Shown here: positions 51,462 through 60,737 of the stretch, piece by piece
Layout: every line of letters begins with the position of its first letter
How positions within the stretch are numbered: position 1 is the stretch's first letter
Origin: Pseudoalteromonas umbrosa
GTDB lineage: Bacteria; Pseudomonadota; Gammaproteobacteria; Enterobacterales; Alteromonadaceae
DNA length: 64,000 nt
NCBI RefSeq assembly: GCF_030125375.1
Contig: NZ_JASJUU010000005.1
Location: 127,102 to 191,101 of the forward strand
Direction: 5' to 3'
Program-made: the position numbers and the translations under genes
The notes under the pieces: generated by a model
Database searches by the model: none
Seen by the model: only the letters and a program-made list of their open reading frames with translations
What the model was told of the DNA's origin: nothing

Positions 51462-52666
51462 TGCCTGCTTTGAGTACGCCAGTAAAAAGTGCCATTACCA
51501 CTCTGACACAGAGCCAGCATGAGCCATTCTATCTTTATGACTTAGATGCTTTGCGCAGTCACCTGCAGCAATTAACCGACCAATCCGTAGTGAAGCTATG
51601 GTATGCCGTTAAGGCAAACCCGCTGTCAAGTGTTATCCAAACACTAGATCAGGCTGGGTTTAACTTTGACGTTGCAAGCAGCGGTGAATTACAGCAAGTG
51701 CTCGCACAAGGTATCGACCCAAAGCGCGTACTCAACACAGGACCTGCAAAGTCCAAACGTCAAATTGAGGCCTTCTTAACCCAAGGTGTCAACACCTTTG
51801 TCGCCGAGAGCCTCAATCAAGTGGCTTGGTTGCAAGAAGCAGCCAAGCGACACAATACAAGATTGCGTATTTTACTTCGCGTTCAACTGCGCTGGCCTGA
51901 TAACGAGAAGAACCCACTAGGTGGAGATAGTTTGACGCCCTTCGGTTTAGGCACACAAGAATGGTCTTCACTTGTGGTGACTGACTTTCCAAATTTAGAT
52001 GTTGTCGGTTTACACATTTTCCAATGGGGAAATATGCTTGACGCTGAAAAATTATCCTCGCTTTGGCAGCAAATGGTGGATCCACTACTAACCCTTGCTC
52101 AGCAGCTTAATATTCATTTGCGTGTGCTCGATCTCGGTGGTGGTTTAGGTATCCCGTATCGCGAAGATCAGCCTGATATTGATTGGCCTGCAATATTAAC
52201 CAGCTTAGAACACATAAAAACACAAACTAAAGTTGATGAGCTATGGATGGAACTTGGCCGCTACGCAGTCGGAGAATGTGGCTACTATGTTAACCCAGTC
52301 GTCGAGCAAAAACAGAACTACGGCAGTAATCAATTGATTTTGGCTGGGGGGATCAACCATATTTTACGCCCAGCGGTTACTACACAGGCGTTTCCAGCCA
52401 AACTCTTGCGTGACAGTGAACATGATTCAGTGCCTTTTACTTTACATGGCCCTCTTTGCACTGCACTAGATCACCTCGGTGAACATGTATTGCCAGAGGA
52501 TATCAATGAGCATGACTGGATTGTATTTAGCCAATGTGGTGCTTACGGCTTCACTGAAAGTATGCCTTATTTTTTGTGCCACACGCTGCCCAGCGAATAC
52601 GTTTATCAATCAGGTCAAACTCGATGTGTTAGACCACCATTAACGCCTGAAAATTACTTGAGGTAA
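51461..52666 (+). CDS. LysA-like PLP-dependent decarboxylase, non-canonical
   Basis: This 401-residue fold III (alanine-racemase-type) decarboxylase has PLP Lys51 (WYAVKANP), GGGLG at 226-230 and ELGRY in place of EPGRY. The second-subunit active-site segment is GPLCTALDHLG (Cys333, Asp337), where DAP decarboxylases have CESGD. This variant occurs in relatives acting on other substrates, such as those in siderophore or BtrK-type pathways. In a lysine-regulated operon it most likely decarboxylates DAP or N-succinyl-DAP. The substrate is inferred, not shown. Confidence 0.8.
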   Translation: MPALSTPVKSAITTLTQSQHEPFYLYDLDALRSHLQQLTDQSVVKLWYAVKANPLSSVIQTLDQAGFNFDVASSGELQQVLAQGIDPKRVLNTGPAKSKRQIEAFLTQGVNTFVAESLNQVAWLQEAAKRHNTRLRILLRVQLRWPDNEKNPLGGDSLTPFGLGTQEWSSLVVTDFPNLDVVGLHIFQWGNMLDAEKLSSLWQQMVDPLLTLAQQLNIHLRVLDLGGGLGIPYREDQPDIDWPAILTSLEHIKTQTKVDELWMELGRYAVGECGYYVNPVVEQKQNYGSNQLILAGGINHILRPAVTTQAFPAKLLRDSEHDSVPFTLHGPLCTALDHLGEHVLPEDINEHDWIVFSQCGAYGFTESMPYFLCHTLPSEYVYQSGQTRCVRPPLTPENYLR

Positions 52667-52668
52667 CC

Positions 52669-53781
52669 ATGAATCAGATCAATCAAACATCAATTCAAGT
52701 TGCCGAGCTTGCAAATGGTCAAGCTATGTCTATCCCTGTGTTTACAGTTGGCGATAGAAATACTGGTCCTCATGTTTATATACAAGCCAATATGCATGGT
52801 GCAGAAGTGCAAGGTAATGCCGTGATCTATGCACTTTTAGAAAAGCTTAAAACAGTGCGTCTATCAGGCTCTATCACCTTGGTTCCCTACGCAAACCCAA
52901 TTGGCTGCAATCAAAAGTCAGGAGAGTTTACCTTAGGTCGCTTTGATCCAATCACAGGTGAAAATTGGAACCGCATGTATCATGACCATACGCATCTGGT
53001 AGAAGAGTTTGCGATACATCATGCACAGTCTTCTGAGCAAGAGATCCGCAATGAATTTAAAAATTTATTAATTAAAAAAACGGATGAACTACTTAACCAG
53101 CCCTTGCATACAATGAATACAGGTATGCGTATCGCGGTTAATTTACAGCGCCTCGCCCATGAAGCTGACTTCGTATTAGATTTACATACGGGCCCTGTCT
53201 CTTCAAAACATTTATATTGCCCTGAGTACGCGCAAGCCAGTGCAGCCTATTTCAATATTCCACATACATTACTGATCCCCAATGAGTTTGACGGGGCGAT
53301 GGACGAAGCCTGTTTCTGCCCTTGGTGGGCATTAAGTGAAGCCCTCAAAAAACAAGGTCGGCAATTCGATGTGATCAACGAAGCTTTTACTGTAGAGCTA
53401 GGTTCTCAAGAGCAAATCGACTTACAAGATGCGCAACTTGATGCAAACAGCATACTCAGCTACCTAACCTACAAAGAGGTTATTCTAGAAGGTGACTATC
53501 AACCAGCATCAATGAACCGTTATGCTTGTTACTTAAAAAACTATAAAACTTTTTACGCCCCTATGGGTGGTATGGTTGAGTATGTTGCACCTTTGGGCGA
53601 GCACATTAACGCGGGTGATACCTTAGTGAATATTTTACGGATGGACAAATATGTGCAAGGTGAAGCTCTAAACCCAATTAAGTTTGAACATGATGCCATT
53701 GCTATCTTGCATTTTGCCTCAGCAAGCGTCAATCAAGGCACTGAGTTATATAAACTATTTACTAACTATTTTGAACTTTAA
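52669..53781 (+). CDS. Succinylglutamate desuccinylase / aspartoacylase family hydrolase
   Basis: This 370-residue zinc carboxypeptidase-fold (M14) enzyme has zinc ligands His43 and Glu46 (MHGAE) and His173 (DLHTG). The substrate carboxylate site is NWNRMY (Asn101, Arg102) and the general base Glu243 (TVELGS). A C-terminal beta domain (about 285-365) is present. AstE acts on N-succinylglutamate, but this gene is not in the ast cluster. Following dapA and dapD in a lysine operon, it is a candidate for removing succinate from N-succinyl-DAP or N-succinyl-lysine. GAGG precedes the ATG. Confidence 0.82.
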   Translation: MNQINQTSIQVAELANGQAMSIPVFTVGDRNTGPHVYIQANMHGAEVQGNAVIYALLEKLKTVRLSGSITLVPYANPIGCNQKSGEFTLGRFDPITGENWNRMYHDHTHLVEEFAIHHAQSSEQEIRNEFKNLLIKKTDELLNQPLHTMNTGMRIAVNLQRLAHEADFVLDLHTGPVSSKHLYCPEYAQASAAYFNIPHTLLIPNEFDGAMDEACFCPWWALSEALKKQGRQFDVINEAFTVELGSQEQIDLQDAQLDANSILSYLTYKEVILEGDYQPASMNRYACYLKNYKTFYAPMGGMVEYVAPLGEHINAGDTLVNILRMDKYVQGEALNPIKFEHDAIAILHFASASVNQGTELYKLFTNYFEL

Positions 53782-53822
53782 AAAATTGCGTGAGAGTAGG
53801 TAGGTCTGAGACTTACTTGCTA

Positions 53823-53852
53823 AAGAGTGGTGAAGTCTCGCCACTCTTTTTT
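53823..53852 (+). terminator. Terminator of the lysine operon
   Basis: AAGAGTGG/CCACTCTT with a 10-base loop and TTTTTT lies 42 bases after the desuccinylase stop. Confidence 0.92.
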
Positions 53853-53982
53853 CCCCCGATAAGATTTCTATTATTTCTCAAAACCACTTCTCTATAGCTC
53901 TTTGAATTTATATCATTTTACTTTAGTCTAAATTTCAACCAATCTAGTGCTCTTTTGATACAACTAAATAAAGGAAATAATG

Positions 53983-54174
53983 ATGAAACTAAATAAAAAG
54001 CACCTAAAGGCACTATCACAAGATAAACGATTACTACCTAATGAAAACACGCCGCATATCGCGGGTGGTACAGGTTCTTGGCCTACTCCTGCAACAACGA
54101 CCTTTAGAAATAGAACATGTCCAACAGGAGATGCATGTAAAACTAATCAAGGTATCTACTGCGTAACACGCTAA
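53983..54174 (+). CDS. Small peptide with double-glycine leader, Cys-rich core
   Basis: This 63-residue peptide has AAGGA before two adjacent ATG codons; the second has the better spacing. A basic leader (MKLNKKHLKALSQDKRLLP) is followed by PHIAGG at about residues 24-29. A core of 34 residues follows, rich in Thr and Pro and with three Cys (RTCPTGDACKTNQGIYC). The leader and AGG site resemble the peptide at 21304. No transporter, modification enzyme or immunity gene is adjacent; trpS follows in opposite orientation. Function unknown. Confidence 0.72.
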   Translation: MKLNKKHLKALSQDKRLLPNENTPHIAGGTGSWPTPATTTFRNRTCPTGDACKTNQGIYCVTR

Positions 54175-54191
54175 TTAATGCCTAAAACTAA

Positions 54192-54226
54192 AAAAGCCAA
54201 AGTACGTTATAAACACTTTGGCTTTT
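54192..54226. terminator. Bidirectional terminator (small peptide / trpS)
   Basis: AAAAGCCAAAGT/ACTTTGGCTTTT, 12 bp with an 11-base loop, lies between convergent genes. Confidence 0.9.
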
Positions 54227-54246
54227 GATCTCGATTGTATATCGTT

Positions 54247-55251
54247 TTATGGGCGTGGAATAAATCCTACTGCGTCATAAACGGCCTTTAACGTTTTTTC
54301 AGCACGCTCGCCTGCTCTTTCTGCGCCGCTGCGCATGATATTATCGAGTAATGTCTGATCAGCTCGGATCTCACGAAAACGTGATTGAATAGGCTCTAGC
54401 ATTTCAACAACCGCTGCAGCTGTATCCTTTTTCAAGTGCCCATACATTTTATCTTCATACTCTGGTACCAATGCATCGACCGAACGACCCGTTGCAACAG
54501 ACAACAAAGTTAATAAGTTTGATACGCCCGGCTTTTCTTGACGATCAAAATAAATGCGCGCCTGCTCGTCAGAATCCGTTACTGCTTTTTTCAGTTTTTT
54601 CTCAATTTTTTTCGGTTCATCGAGTAAAAGCACAAATGCATTTGGATTTTCATCTGACTTAGACATTTTCTTTAACGGGTCTTGCAGACTCATTACCCGT
54701 GCACCTAACTCTGGAATATACGGCTCAGGTACTTTGAATACATCACCATAAATATTGTTAAAACGTGTCGCAATATCACGAGTTAGCTCAAGGTGTTGCT
54801 TTTGATCTTCACCTACAGGCACTTGATCAGCTTGATAAATTAAAATGTCTGCAGCTTGTAATACGGGATACGAAAATAAGCCAACGTTAACATTGTTTGC
54901 ATGCTTTGAAGACTTATCTTTGAACTGCGTCATGCGGTTCAACTCACCCATCTGCGCATAGCAATTAAGCACCCAGCTTAACTGTGCATGCTCAGGAACC
55001 TGAGACTGAACAAATAACGCTGACTTTTCTGGGTCGATACCACACGCTGTATACATTGCGATGCCGTCAAGAACACGCTCGCGCATCAGAGCAGGGTCTT
55101 GACGCACCGTGATGGCGTGAAGATCTACTAGCATAAAGAAACAATCGTGATCTTCTTGTAGCTTAAGCCACTGGTTTATGGCACCTACGTAATTGCCTAT
55201 TGTCATACCACCGGTTGGCTGAATGCCACTTAATACTACTGGTTTTGTCAT
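54247..55251 (-). CDS. trpS: Tryptophanyl-tRNA synthetase
   Basis: This class I synthetase of 334 residues has a HIGH-type motif at [12 protein letters not shown] (TIGN) and the KMSKS loop in [13 protein letters not shown]. The tryptophan pocket regions SQVPEHAQL and [10 protein letters not shown] are present. It is the last gene of a rpe-gph-trpS cluster, as in other gammaproteobacteria (dam-rpe-gph-trpS in E. coli). Confidence 0.97.
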   Translation of the reverse strand: MTKPVVLSGIQPTGGMTIGNYVGAINQWLKLQEDHDCFFMLVDLHAITVRQDPALMRERVLDGIAMYTACGIDPEKSALFVQSQVPEHAQLSWVLNCYAQMGELNRMTQFKDKSSKHANNVNVGLFSYPVLQAADILIYQADQVPVGEDQKQHLELTRDIATRFNNIYGDVFKVPEPYIPELGARVMSLQDPLKKMSKSDENPNAFVLLLDEPKKIEKKLKKAVTDSDEQARIYFDRQEKPGVSNLLTLLSVATGRSVDALVPEYEDKMYGHLKKDTAAAVVEMLEPIQSRFREIRADQTLLDNIMRSGAERAGERAEKTLKAVYDAVGFIPRP

Positions 55252-55265
55252 CTTGTTCCTTTATA

Positions 55266-55934
55266 TCAATTTTGGTTCGTTAAAATAGGAATTATATCTG
55301 AGAACTGCTCACAGAGGTACTGTGGATTAAACTGTGATAAAACTTCACCTTGATTATATCCATAATTTACAGCAATCACGGATATCTCGGAGCTTTGCGC
55401 AGCTAAAATATCACTTTTGGAGTCGCCCACCATCACAGCTTCTGTTGTGGAGATCCCCAGCTGCTCGCAGGCAAGCTGCAACAAATCAGGAGCTGGCTTT
55501 TTGTTTCCATCATCTCCACATACAATAACATCAAAATGCTTTTCAATGTTAAGCTTTTGCAACAACTGTAATGTAAATGCTCTACTTTTATTTGTCACTA
55601 TAGCTTTTGGCAACGAGCTCAGTTCATATAAACCGACTTCAACACCAGGATAAAGTTCTGCATGTTCTCCGACTAACGCCTGATAATGTACTTTAAAACG
55701 TTCAGTTGCCTGCTCAATAAGCGTATCGGATAAGTTAGGGTTAATCTCGACATTACAGCTCAAACCGCGCTTAACTAAAACTTCAATGCCATTGCCAACC
55801 CACTGCTGTACTTGCCCTTGTGATACCACTGGAAAAGCCACATCTGATAACGCTAAGTTCAAGGCTAAGTGCATCTCTGTCACGCTATCCACTAACGTGC
55901 CATCTAAATCAAATAATATACCTGGTAACTTCAT
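55266..55934 (-). CDS. gph: Phosphoglycolate phosphatase
   Basis: This HAD-family enzyme (222 residues) removes phosphoglycolate from DNA repair and metabolism. Motif I is FDLDGTLVDS, motif II IVTNKS, motif III KPAPD and motif IV MVGDSKSD. Its ATG overlaps the rpe stop by one base, and trpS follows after 14 bases. Confidence 0.92.
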   Translation of the reverse strand: MKLPGILFDLDGTLVDSVTEMHLALNLALSDVAFPVVSQGQVQQWVGNGIEVLVKRGLSCNVEINPNLSDTLIEQATERFKVHYQALVGEHAELYPGVEVGLYELSSLPKAIVTNKSRAFTLQLLQKLNIEKHFDVIVCGDDGNKKPAPDLLQLACEQLGISTTEAVMVGDSKSDILAAQSSEISVIAVNYGYNQGEVLSQFNPQYLCEQFSDIIPILTNQN

Positions 55935-56626
55935 TAGCGCACCTTGGCCAATTCTTGACGCATTGCATCAATTACTGCTTTATAATCTGGTTGATTAAAG
56001 ATTGCCGACCCAGCAACGAACATATCCGCCCCTGCTGCTGCAATTTCCGCAATATTATCCACTTTAACGCCGCCATCCACTTCTAACCGAATTTTTCTTC
56101 CCGAAGCATCTATGCGCTCTCGTACTTGTTTCAATTTATCAAGGGTGTTGGGGATAAAGCTTTGTCCTCCAAAGCCAGGGTTCACAGACATTAATAAAAT
56201 TTGGTCCACTTTGTCCATGACATAATCTAAGCAATGTAATGGCGTAGCAGGGTTTAACACTAAACCTGCTTCACAGCCCTGCTCTTTGATTAATGCGAGA
56301 CTTCGATCAACATGCTCACTTGCTTCTGGATGGAAAGTAATGATATCCGCCCCTGCTTTAGCAAAACTAGGAATAAGGGCATCTACTGGCTTAATCATCA
56401 AATGCACATCAATCGGCGCCGTAATACCATAATTTCTGAGCGCTTCACAAATCATCGGACCAAACGTCAAGTTCGGGACATAATGATTATCCATGACATC
56501 GAAATGCACAACATCTGCACCAGCCTCAATGACTCTCTCTACATCGCTACCCAAACGCGCAAAATCAGCGGATAAAATAGATGGTGCGATTAAAAATTCT
56601 GATTGTACATTTTTTGATAAAGACAT
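55934..56626 (-). CDS. rpe: Ribulose-phosphate 3-epimerase
   Basis: This TIM-barrel epimerase of the pentose phosphate pathway (230 residues) has [34 protein letters not shown], the metal-binding His/Asp in [15 protein letters not shown] and LEVDGGV. It is the first gene of the rpe-gph-trpS unit. A divergent small gene starts at 56799. Confidence 0.96.
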   Translation of the reverse strand: MSLSKNVQSEFLIAPSILSADFARLGSDVERVIEAGADVVHFDVMDNHYVPNLTFGPMICEALRNYGITAPIDVHLMIKPVDALIPSFAKAGADIITFHPEASEHVDRSLALIKEQGCEAGLVLNPATPLHCLDYVMDKVDQILLMSVNPGFGGQSFIPNTLDKLKQVRERIDASGRKIRLEVDGGVKVDNIAEIAAAGADMFVAGSAIFNQPDYKAVIDAMRQELAKVR

Positions 56627-56798
56627 GAGTTCCCCTAAAAATTAGTTGCGTCGCTACTTTACCCCAATTTATCCAAGAAATACACGAATGCGCTGCTGAC
56701 AACTTGCGAGTAACTAACATAGAAAATAGATAAATCGATTGTTTAATAAATATCCATAGTGTACTATTAATGAATAGCTAATCGCTGAGGGGATGGTT

Positions 56799-57092
56799 AT
56801 GGTAACATGGCTAAAAACACGGACAGTATTGTTAGCATCCGCGGCCATAATTTCAATTGGTGTGTTCTCATTTGGGGATGACAACATTGAACTGGCACAA
56901 GCTAATTCATGTGAGTGCGTTGACGTATCTTATAATTATAATAATCAACATTGTAAACGTGAAGCACACACAAGTTGGTACGCTTGGTTAACTGGTGGAA
57001 GTAGCAATGCTCAGTTTCACTATCTAGATCTATTAGAGCTTTTAATAGGCTCTAACGATCAACAAGATAGCTCTAGAATTTCTGACATTTAA
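56799..57092 (+). CDS. Hypothetical exported or membrane-tethered small protein
   Basis: This protein of about 97 residues has a hydrophobic N-terminus (WLKTRTVLLASAAIISIGVFSF), a CEC motif and a further Cys (NSCECVDVSYNYNNQHCKRE), and an acidic tail. I do not recognise the family. The AGGGG ribosome site favours the second ATG (56799), as the first touches it. It lies 19 bases before the DUF2970 gene and may form an operon with it. Confidence 0.65.
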   Translation: MVTWLKTRTVLLASAAIISIGVFSFGDDNIELAQANSCECVDVSYNYNNQHCKREAHTSWYAWLTGGSSNAQFHYLDLLELLIGSNDQQDSSRISDI

Positions 57093-57111
57093 TAAGTTGG
57101 CAGGACGCGTT

Positions 57112-57312
57112 ATGATGACTTTATTAAGCATCTTTCAAAGCGTCCTAGCTGCTATGTTCGGTGTTCAGAGCAGCAAAAAATATCAATACGACTTCACTCA
57201 TACACACTTTTGGCCCTACTTAGTCGTAGGCACACTCTTTGTCATTTTATTCGTTGTCGGACTCATATTACTTGTAAACGGTATTGTTTTAGCCGGTGAA
57301 AATGGCAGTTAA
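57112..57312 (+). CDS. DUF2970 small membrane protein
   Basis: This protein of about 66 residues has a soluble N-terminal helix (LLSIFQSVLAAMFGVQSSKKYQYDF) and one transmembrane segment (YLVVGTLFVILFVVGLILLVNGIVL), the layout of DUF2970. Function unknown. The ATG at 57112 has AGGA at a good distance, whereas the longer frame needs a TTG. The stop codon overlaps that of dam by a shared TTAA. Confidence 0.82.
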   Translation: MMTLLSIFQSVLAAMFGVQSSKKYQYDFTHTHFWPYLVVGTLFVILFVVGLILLVNGIVLAGENGS

Positions 57313-58154
57313 TCGCGAGATAAAGGCTTATTATACAAGGCCATCAATTCATTCACTTTATTTCGTGCATTTCCCTTTGGACTAATGGTTCTTTTGACCT
57401 GTATCACATCCAAATTTGCTTCACTGTAAATTTTTCTCGTCCACACAGTATCATGATTTGAAATCAACACAGGCTTGTCACCATTAAAAGCAGCCTGTTC
57501 AGCCAGGTTAGCGAGCTGTGCTTGATCATCTAAATTGAAGCCGCCTTTTGCGTAGCTCGTAAAAGAAGCCGTCTTGCTAAGCGGCACATAAGGTGGGTCG
57601 CAATATATCACCGAATTATCAGGTAGGCGTTTAAACACTTTCTCATAGCTTAAGCAAGTAAATGTCGCACTCTGAGCTTTCTCAGCGAAATGGTATAACT
57701 CATTTTCAGGAAAGTAAGGCTTTTTATATTTCCCAAAAGGCACGTTGAAGATGCCTTTAAGATTATATCTACATAAACCGTTATAGCCATGTCGATTCAT
57801 GTACAAAAAGAGGATCGCACGTTCATATACATCGACGCATTCATTGAACTGTTTTCGATACTCATAATATGCATCTGCACAATTATTCTGTTCAACGAAT
57901 AACTTTTTAGCATCGCCGATAAACTCATCTGGAGCACGCTGAATTTCTTTATACAGATTGATCAGATCAGCATTGATATCATTCAAAATATAATGCTTAA
58001 AGTTACTATTTAAAAACACAGAGCCAGCGCCAACAAAGGGCTCTACCAAAGTATCAGCCTCACTGTTTGCACTGTGTAATCGCTTAGTGATCTCTTCCAC
58101 TAAACTATATTTTCCACCTGCCCATTTAAGAAAGGCTCTGGTCTTTTTTTGCAT
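57309..58154 (-). CDS. dam: DNA adenine methylase (GATC)
   Basis: This class D12 N6-adenine methyltransferase of 281 residues has FLKWAGGKYSLVEEI (SAM motif) and CDPPYVPL (catalytic DPPY), plus the Dam substrate region RHGYNGLCRYN. It directs mismatch repair and replication timing. It lies downstream of damX in the same direction, in the order aroK-aroB-damX-dam of enteric bacteria. Confidence 0.96.
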   Translation of the reverse strand: MQKKTRAFLKWAGGKYSLVEEITKRLHSANSEADTLVEPFVGAGSVFLNSNFKHYILNDINADLINLYKEIQRAPDEFIGDAKKLFVEQNNCADAYYEYRKQFNECVDVYERAILFLYMNRHGYNGLCRYNLKGIFNVPFGKYKKPYFPENELYHFAEKAQSATFTCLSYEKVFKRLPDNSVIYCDPPYVPLSKTASFTSYAKGGFNLDDQAQLANLAEQAAFNGDKPVLISNHDTVWTRKIYSEANLDVIQVKRTISPKGNARNKVNELMALYNKPLSRD

Positions 58155-58200
58155 GATCGATCTAATTACCCAAAAGTAGCGGGATTTTACACTATTTTTT

Positions 58201-59640
58201 TTACTGTGACTGTTGGATTTGCTGCTTTATTTGAGAGATCTGTTTAAAAAAAGGCTTCGCAGCCAATAAATCCGACGTTAACTTAGCCCGTGCCAATTTT
58301 GCATCTTCTAAACTCGCATACGGTGCCAATGTTACAAACCACCATGTACGGCCGTTTCTGAGCACTTCAGCAACCTTAAAATTCGCTAACGCATGCTGAC
58401 TAATGAAATCACTAGCCACCTTTTTGTCCGTGACGGCGAGAAGCTGTATCGTCCACTCAGAATCAGAGCGAGATAAAAACCATATATTATCGTGTTCTGA
58501 GCCACGTATCTGTTTAGTCTTTGTCTCGTAAATAGGCTGAGACACTTCCAACGGGCCATCAGTTACTGTATCCGGCTGATTAATTTTTTGCTTAACTTCA
58601 TCAGGTATTACTTGTGATTGAATTCCCTCGTCAAAGCTAACATCAACACCTTCTACTTCAGTTTCTGAGGCTTCATTTCCTACAACTTCTCCTTCAATAC
58701 CAGAACTAGGACTATCAGGTAAAGTAAGAAGCGCGTCCAATATCGCTGTGACAGCTTGGTTATCTGTATGACTTTTCTTATTAGGGACTTCCGCTTGGGT
58801 CACCTGTACAACACTCTCTTGCCCATCAAGTACCTCTTTAGCTTCTAACACTGTAGGCTCTGACAGCAATTCTGACGGTTGTTCAGCCACATATTGCTTG
58901 ATATGCAGCATATCGAGTAATTGTTTGTTATAAAGTAATGCTACTAGACATAAAGCAATGACCAATGAGAATGCACCAATAAAAAAGTGCTTTTGCTTGC
59001 CCTTTGAAGGCATATTTTCCCGTAAATCCAGCTGTTGTTCGGCTTGTTGCCAATCGAGCAATACACTCGGATTGCCCCTTGCTTCACTGAGAAATGTTGC
59101 AAATATAGGGTCATCTTCGGGAGGCAACTCTGAGAAAAACATTCTCATCAGCTGCTTGGACTCTGCATTAGATAATGGCTCTAAATGAATATCTAACGCA
59201 TTGGGCAACATATTAGGAGCTTGTGCTGTAACTAATATGTAGAGTGTATTTGGCGCACGAGTCGCTAAGTTTTGCAGTTCAGCTATTAGTTCATCACTGA
59301 GATGCCTAGCACCATCAAGCACCCATAAGCATGGCTCCGCTGGTTGCTCACTATTGAGTACAAAAAAGTTTTCAGTCAGAGAAAGCTTTTGATCCACTAA
59401 TGGTGCACGGAAAGTATGCTCCATGAGTTGGCGAATAATATCTACATCTTTTGAGTGTGCGCTAAGCTGGATAAACGCTTTAGAAAAGTCACTATATTTG
59501 TCGGTAATAAAGCTCTCTGCTAAATAGCTTTTCCCTAAGCCTGAATTACCGACCAAACAAATTAAGCTCTGCCCATATTCGAATTGCATTGCAATTCTAT
59601 CTACCAAGGCAGCGCGACTTGGCAATATTTGAGACTGCAT
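58201..59640 (-). CDS. damX: DamX-like SPOR-domain cell division protein
   Basis: This 479-residue protein has an N-terminal AAA/ExeA-like ATPase (Walker A GNSGLGKS at 31-38; Walker B-like LWVLDGA), one TM helix (about 219-237), an acidic low-complexity periplasmic linker and a C-terminal SPOR domain (about 400-470, WTIQLLAV...WWFVTLAPYASLEDAKLA). SPOR binds denuded septal glycan. E. coli DamX lacks an obvious ATPase, whereas Vibrio and Alteromonas forms carry it. The start overlaps the aroB stop by one base. Confidence 0.9.
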   Translation of the reverse strand: MQSQILPSRAALVDRIAMQFEYGQSLICLVGNSGLGKSYLAESFITDKYSDFSKAFIQLSAHSKDVDIIRQLMEHTFRAPLVDQKLSLTENFFVLNSEQPAEPCLWVLDGARHLSDELIAELQNLATRAPNTLYILVTAQAPNMLPNALDIHLEPLSNAESKQLMRMFFSELPPEDDPIFATFLSEARGNPSVLLDWQQAEQQLDLRENMPSKGKQKHFFIGAFSLVIALCLVALLYNKQLLDMLHIKQYVAEQPSELLSEPTVLEAKEVLDGQESVVQVTQAEVPNKKSHTDNQAVTAILDALLTLPDSPSSGIEGEVVGNEASETEVEGVDVSFDEGIQSQVIPDEVKQKINQPDTVTDGPLEVSQPIYETKTKQIRGSEHDNIWFLSRSDSEWTIQLLAVTDKKVASDFISQHALANFKVAEVLRNGRTWWFVTLAPYASLEDAKLARAKLTSDLLAAKPFFKQISQIKQQIQQSQ

Positions 59641-60710
59641 TACCGCCCTATTAAATGACCTACATTATCATCAGATACATCATCTACTAATGCACATTCT
59701 CCCATCGAGGTTGGCAAGATAAATCTGATTTTGCCTTTTTTATTCTTCTTATCCTTGCGCATATGATGGATAAACTGCTCAGACGTCATTTCTTCAGGCG
59801 GGGCTGTTGGTAGCTCATACTGTTCAAGCAAGTTACATATACGTGTAACTTCGTACTCAGACATATCACCACGCTGCAGTCCAAGCCTCATAGCTAACAT
59901 TATACCAGCCGCGACTGCTTCCCCATGCAGCCAATTGCCATAACCCATTTGTGCTTCTATCGCATGACCAAATGTATGCCCAAGATTCAGCAGTGCACGC
60001 AGCCCTGCTTCTTTTTCATCTTTAGCAACTATCTCTGCTTTAATTTCACAACAGCGGTAAATGATTTGATTTAAACTCTGTGTATCAAGTGCTTTTAACT
60101 GAGCCGCACTGTCTTCTAACACCGTTAAAAAGGCAGCATCATAGATCAATCCATACTTTATCACTTCAGCCATGCCGGCAGCGAACTCTCGAGCTGGTAA
60201 GGTTTTTAGTGAGTTGGTGTCAATAAATACAGCCTTAGGCTGATAAAAAGCACCAATCATATTTTTGCCAAGAGGATGATTGACCGCCGTCTTGCCGCCA
60301 ACCGATGAATCCACTTGGGATAGCAATGTCGTTGGTATTTGAATAAAAGGCACACCACGTTGGTATGCAGAGGCAACAAAGCCAGTAAGATCACCAATTA
60401 CACCGCCACCTAAGGCGATTAAGCAAGTATCTCTACCACAGTTATGTTCAAGTAAAAATGCACAGATCTTCTCAAACCACTCGAGTGATTTGTACTGTTC
60501 ACCATCAGGGATAATAAAATGTAGAGGGGATAAATCTCTAAGCTGTGATTCAATGACTTCGAGATATAGAGGAGCAATAGTTTCATTGCTTATGATAACT
60601 GGGCGACTGTGACCAATATGCTCAATCAACCGCCCTTTATCAGATAGTAGGTTTTGCCCAATATAGATGGGATAGCTCCGCTCGTTTAAATCCACATTCA
60701 ATTCAAGCAT
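59640..60710 (-). CDS. aroB: 3-dehydroquinate synthase
   Basis: This NAD- and zinc-dependent enzyme performs the second step of the shikimate pathway. About 356 residues are present: GGGVIGDLTGFVASAYQRGVPFIQIPTTLLSQVDSSVGGKTAVNH is the signature, and zinc ligands lie in AGMAEVIKYG, LLNLGHTFGHAIEA and LHGEAVA. GGAGG precedes both a GTG and the ATG at 60710; the ATG is preferred. It lies 27 bases after aroK. Confidence 0.96.
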   Translation of the reverse strand: MLELNVDLNERSYPIYIGQNLLSDKGRLIEHIGHSRPVIISNETIAPLYLEVIESQLRDLSPLHFIIPDGEQYKSLEWFEKICAFLLEHNCGRDTCLIALGGGVIGDLTGFVASAYQRGVPFIQIPTTLLSQVDSSVGGKTAVNHPLGKNMIGAFYQPKAVFIDTNSLKTLPAREFAAGMAEVIKYGLIYDAAFLTVLEDSAAQLKALDTQSLNQIIYRCCEIKAEIVAKDEKEAGLRALLNLGHTFGHAIEAQMGYGNWLHGEAVAAGIMLAMRLGLQRGDMSEYEVTRICNLLEQYELPTAPPEEMTSEQFIHHMRKDKKNKKGKIRFILPTSMGECALVDDVSDDNVGHLIGR

Positions 60711-60737
60711 CACTACACCCTCCTTTTATATTAGCAA

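Noticed and set aside
52669-53781. Calling the desuccinylase astE of the arginine pathway
   Set aside because: It is 34 kb from the ast genes, is longer than AstE, and is inside a lysine-riboswitch operon. The AST role is possible but less likely.
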